From the NCBI GenBank assembly GCA_049290495.1, contig JBATNV010000144.1, positions 1 to 6,164 on the forward strand: DNA of 6,164 bases, in the 5' to 3' direction. Positions 5,082 to 6,164 of this stretch are shown here, piece after piece. A program made the position numbers and the translations under genes. The DNA is from SHZI01 sp049290495 (GTDB lineage Bacteria; Pseudomonadota; Gammaproteobacteria; Steroidobacterales; GCA-2729495). The notes under the pieces are model-generated. The model was given only the letters and a program-made list of their open reading frames with translations, searched no databases and was not told the origin of the DNA. Positions within the stretch are counted from its first letter, which is position 1. Each line of letters opens with the position of its first letter.

Positions 5082-6164
5082 TCAGGTTTCCTGGGCAGTG
5101 GCCGGCGCGGAAGGCGGAGTGGTGATCGCGGTGGCGGCGGAATTCGGGATCGCGGCTGAAGCCGCTCCTACAACAGGGGCTCCAGTGTATTTCTCGAAAT
5201 CAACTGTGTGGTCATGGTAGGTCTGGTTTGGCACGTAACTCGGCGTGCGGTAGCCGATGTGTCCGTAGTTGCCGACCAGCGAGGTTGGCTTGAGGAGACC
5301 ACCGGTCGGAATCACACCGCTGAAGTTCTGCCGGCCGCGGAACATCATCGGGTCCCAGCCATGGAACATGAACATCTGCGCCGGCTGCATGCTGGCACTC
5401 ACATGCGCCATCGCGATAAATGAACCCAGCTTGTTGAAGGTCCGGATCAGGTCGCCGTCCTTTACGCCGCGTGCAGCAGCATCATCCGGATTGACATACA
5501 CATCCGGCTCACCGCGCTGCAGGCTCACGAGCAGGGCATCGTCGCGCCACATGCTGTGCACACCGTGCCGCGCATGCCCCATGGTCAGCCGCAGGGGATA
5601 GCCCTTGATCGCCAGGGGATCGACATGCACCGGCAACTCTTCACCTTCCTGCAGGAACCAGTCGTGATCCATATAGAACTGCTGGCGCCCCGTCAGTGTG
5701 GCGTAGGGTTTCTTGTCGCGCGTGCTGGCAAGGACCTGGTAGCTGTACGGCGAACCAGGGCCAAACTGCACATCGGCGGAATCATCGACACGTATGAAGC
5801 CCTTGCTGGCCAGTTCCTCAAATGTGACTTTCGGCAAGCCCGCTGAATTGTCGAGCAGAAACTGCGCCAGATCACGTGTGCTCTGGATGCGTCCGTTCAG
5901 TGTGAACAACTCATGCATCCGGGCGTAATCGTGGACGATGGGCTGACCAAAAACCACGTCCTTGATCGGCGGCAGCTGGCGCGCAGTTGCCTTGGCACTG
6001 ATCGACTTTGCGAGCCGCTCCATGATCGTCCAGTCGTCTGCCGACTCGCCGAGCGGGGGCACCGCCTGGTCAAGCACCTGCACATAAGGTGTACGACCTT
6101 CCATGACAAAGTCGCGCCGCTCGTAGTGCTGCGCCACCGGCAGGACGTAGTCGGAATACATCGC
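5082..6164 (-). CDS. Molybdopterin catalytic (alpha) subunit, C-terminal part (5' end cut by window)
   Basis: C-terminal ~360 residues of a type II DMSO-reductase-family catalytic subunit. The frame is open to the right edge (GCG precedes the first visible Met), so that Met is internal. Family members are about 900-950 residues; the Tat signal, N-terminal [4Fe-4S] motif and molybdenum-ligand region are outside the window. Visible: YSDYVLPVAQHYE (2-14), the conserved stretch seen in many molybdopterin oxidoreductases; a molybdopterin-dinucleotide-binding domain at about 188-305, with LTMGHARHGVHSMW (192-205), the VNPDDAAARGVKDGD element (223-237), and GGLLKPTSLVGNYGHIGYR (287-305). Ethylbenzene dehydrogenase, steroid C25 dehydrogenase and related enzymes look similar there, so a hydroxylating dehydrogenase is favoured over nitrate reductase, but oxyanion or sulfide-type activity remains possible. 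The last ~33 residues are Ala/Pro/Thr-rich, and residues ~330-339 are encoded by a REP element. The stop is 1 base from the beta start, a coupled arrangement. Confidence 0.92.
   Translation of the reverse strand, partial: AMYSDYVLPVAQHYERRDFVMEGRTPYVQVLDQAVPPLGESADDWTIMERLAKSISAKATARQLPPIKDVVFGQPIVHDYARMHELFTLNGRIQSTRDLAQFLLDNSAGLPKVTFEELASKGFIRVDDSADVQFGPGSPYSYQVLASTRDKKPYATLTGRQQFYMDHDWFLQEGEELPVHVDPLAIKGYPLRLTMGHARHGVHSMWRDDALLVSLQRGEPDVYVNPDDAAARGVKDGDLIRTFNKLGSFIAMAHVSASMQPAQMFMFHGWDPMMFRGRQNFSGVIPTGGLLKPTSLVGNYGHIGYRTPSYVPNQTYHDHTVDFEKYTGAPVVGAASAAIPNSAATAITTPPSAPATAQET
5087..5092 (-). promoter_or_regulatory. Ribosome binding site of the beta subunit, inside the alpha coding region
   Basis: On the - strand AGGAAA (5092-5087) is followed by six bases and the ATG at 5080. 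The site overlaps the last codons of the alpha subunit, and the alpha TGA (5084-5082) lies between it and the start codon. This is the arrangement expected for coupled translation of two subunits made in equal amounts, and it fixes the ATG at 5080 as the start. Confidence 0.75.
5146..5173 (-). repeat. REP element inside the alpha-subunit coding region
   Basis: This 28-base stretch is identical, base for base, to 1777-1804 in the REP cluster more than 3 kb away. On the - strand it reads TTGTAGGAGCGGCTTCAGCC and on through GCGATCCC. It is translated in the frame GTA GGA GCG GCT TCA GCC GCG ATC, giving VGAASAAI. The next frame over would meet TAG. Its hairpin (GCGGCT/AGCCGC) would lie about 65-90 bases upstream of the beta start in the mRNA. 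Whether the element was inserted into the gene or the gene's end was extended through it cannot be told from this window. Confidence 0.85.

Overview
The window is GC-rich, tightly packed DNA that reads like a gammaproteobacterial chromosome. Three things point there: a PBP1b-type (mrcB) cell-wall synthase with a TPR lipoprotein gene overlapping its 3' end, as in Pseudomonas-type genomes; REP-type palindromes of the GTAGGAGCGGCTTCAGCCGCGAT kind, typical of pseudomonads, xanthomonads and related lineages; and a long, Sua5-type threonylcarbamoyl-AMP synthase. The genus cannot be fixed from the sequence. The catalytic and iron-sulfur subunits of a type II DMSO-reductase-family molybdoenzyme suggest anaerobic or facultatively anaerobic metabolism, for example oxidation of a hydrocarbon or steroid side chain, or reduction of an oxyanion.

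Left part, + strand: the C-terminal transpeptidase half of mrcB (1-1220, cut by the window edge) is followed, with a 25-base overlap, by a small lipoprotein gene (1196-1729). It has a lipobox, a Pro/Ala-rich tether and a short TPR domain, and is best read as an LpoP-like outer-membrane activator of PBP1b.

Middle: the convergent junction (1724-1828) is built almost entirely from REP elements. Two form a 26-bp inverted pair, a third is a variant copy, and there is a short stub. The stop codons of both flanking genes are the TAG inside the REP head GTAGGAG.

Right part, - strand, read from right to left: the C-terminal part of the molybdopterin catalytic (alpha) subunit (5082-6164, cut by the edge); the four-cluster iron-sulfur (beta) subunit (4067-5080) after a 1-base gap; an MFS transporter resembling the oxalate/formate and monocarboxylate families (2779-4017) after 49 bases; and the Sua5-type tRNA-modification enzyme (1824-2762) after 16 bases. 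All four could share a transcript. The enzyme would oxidise or reduce a substrate and pass electrons through the beta subunit, and the MFS protein may move the substrate or product. No haem-b gamma subunit or TorD-like chaperone lies between the beta gene and the REP cluster, so these would have to lie upstream, outside the window.

The most distinctive observation is a 28-base REP copy (5146-5173), identical to 1777-1804, inside the coding region of the alpha subunit near its 3' end. It is read in the one reading frame that avoids the TAG and continues past it to a stop adjoining the beta start codon, and so supplies part of a low-complexity C-terminal tail. No stretch over 300 bases lacks a gene, and no RNA gene, CRISPR array, IS element or convincing promoter was seen.
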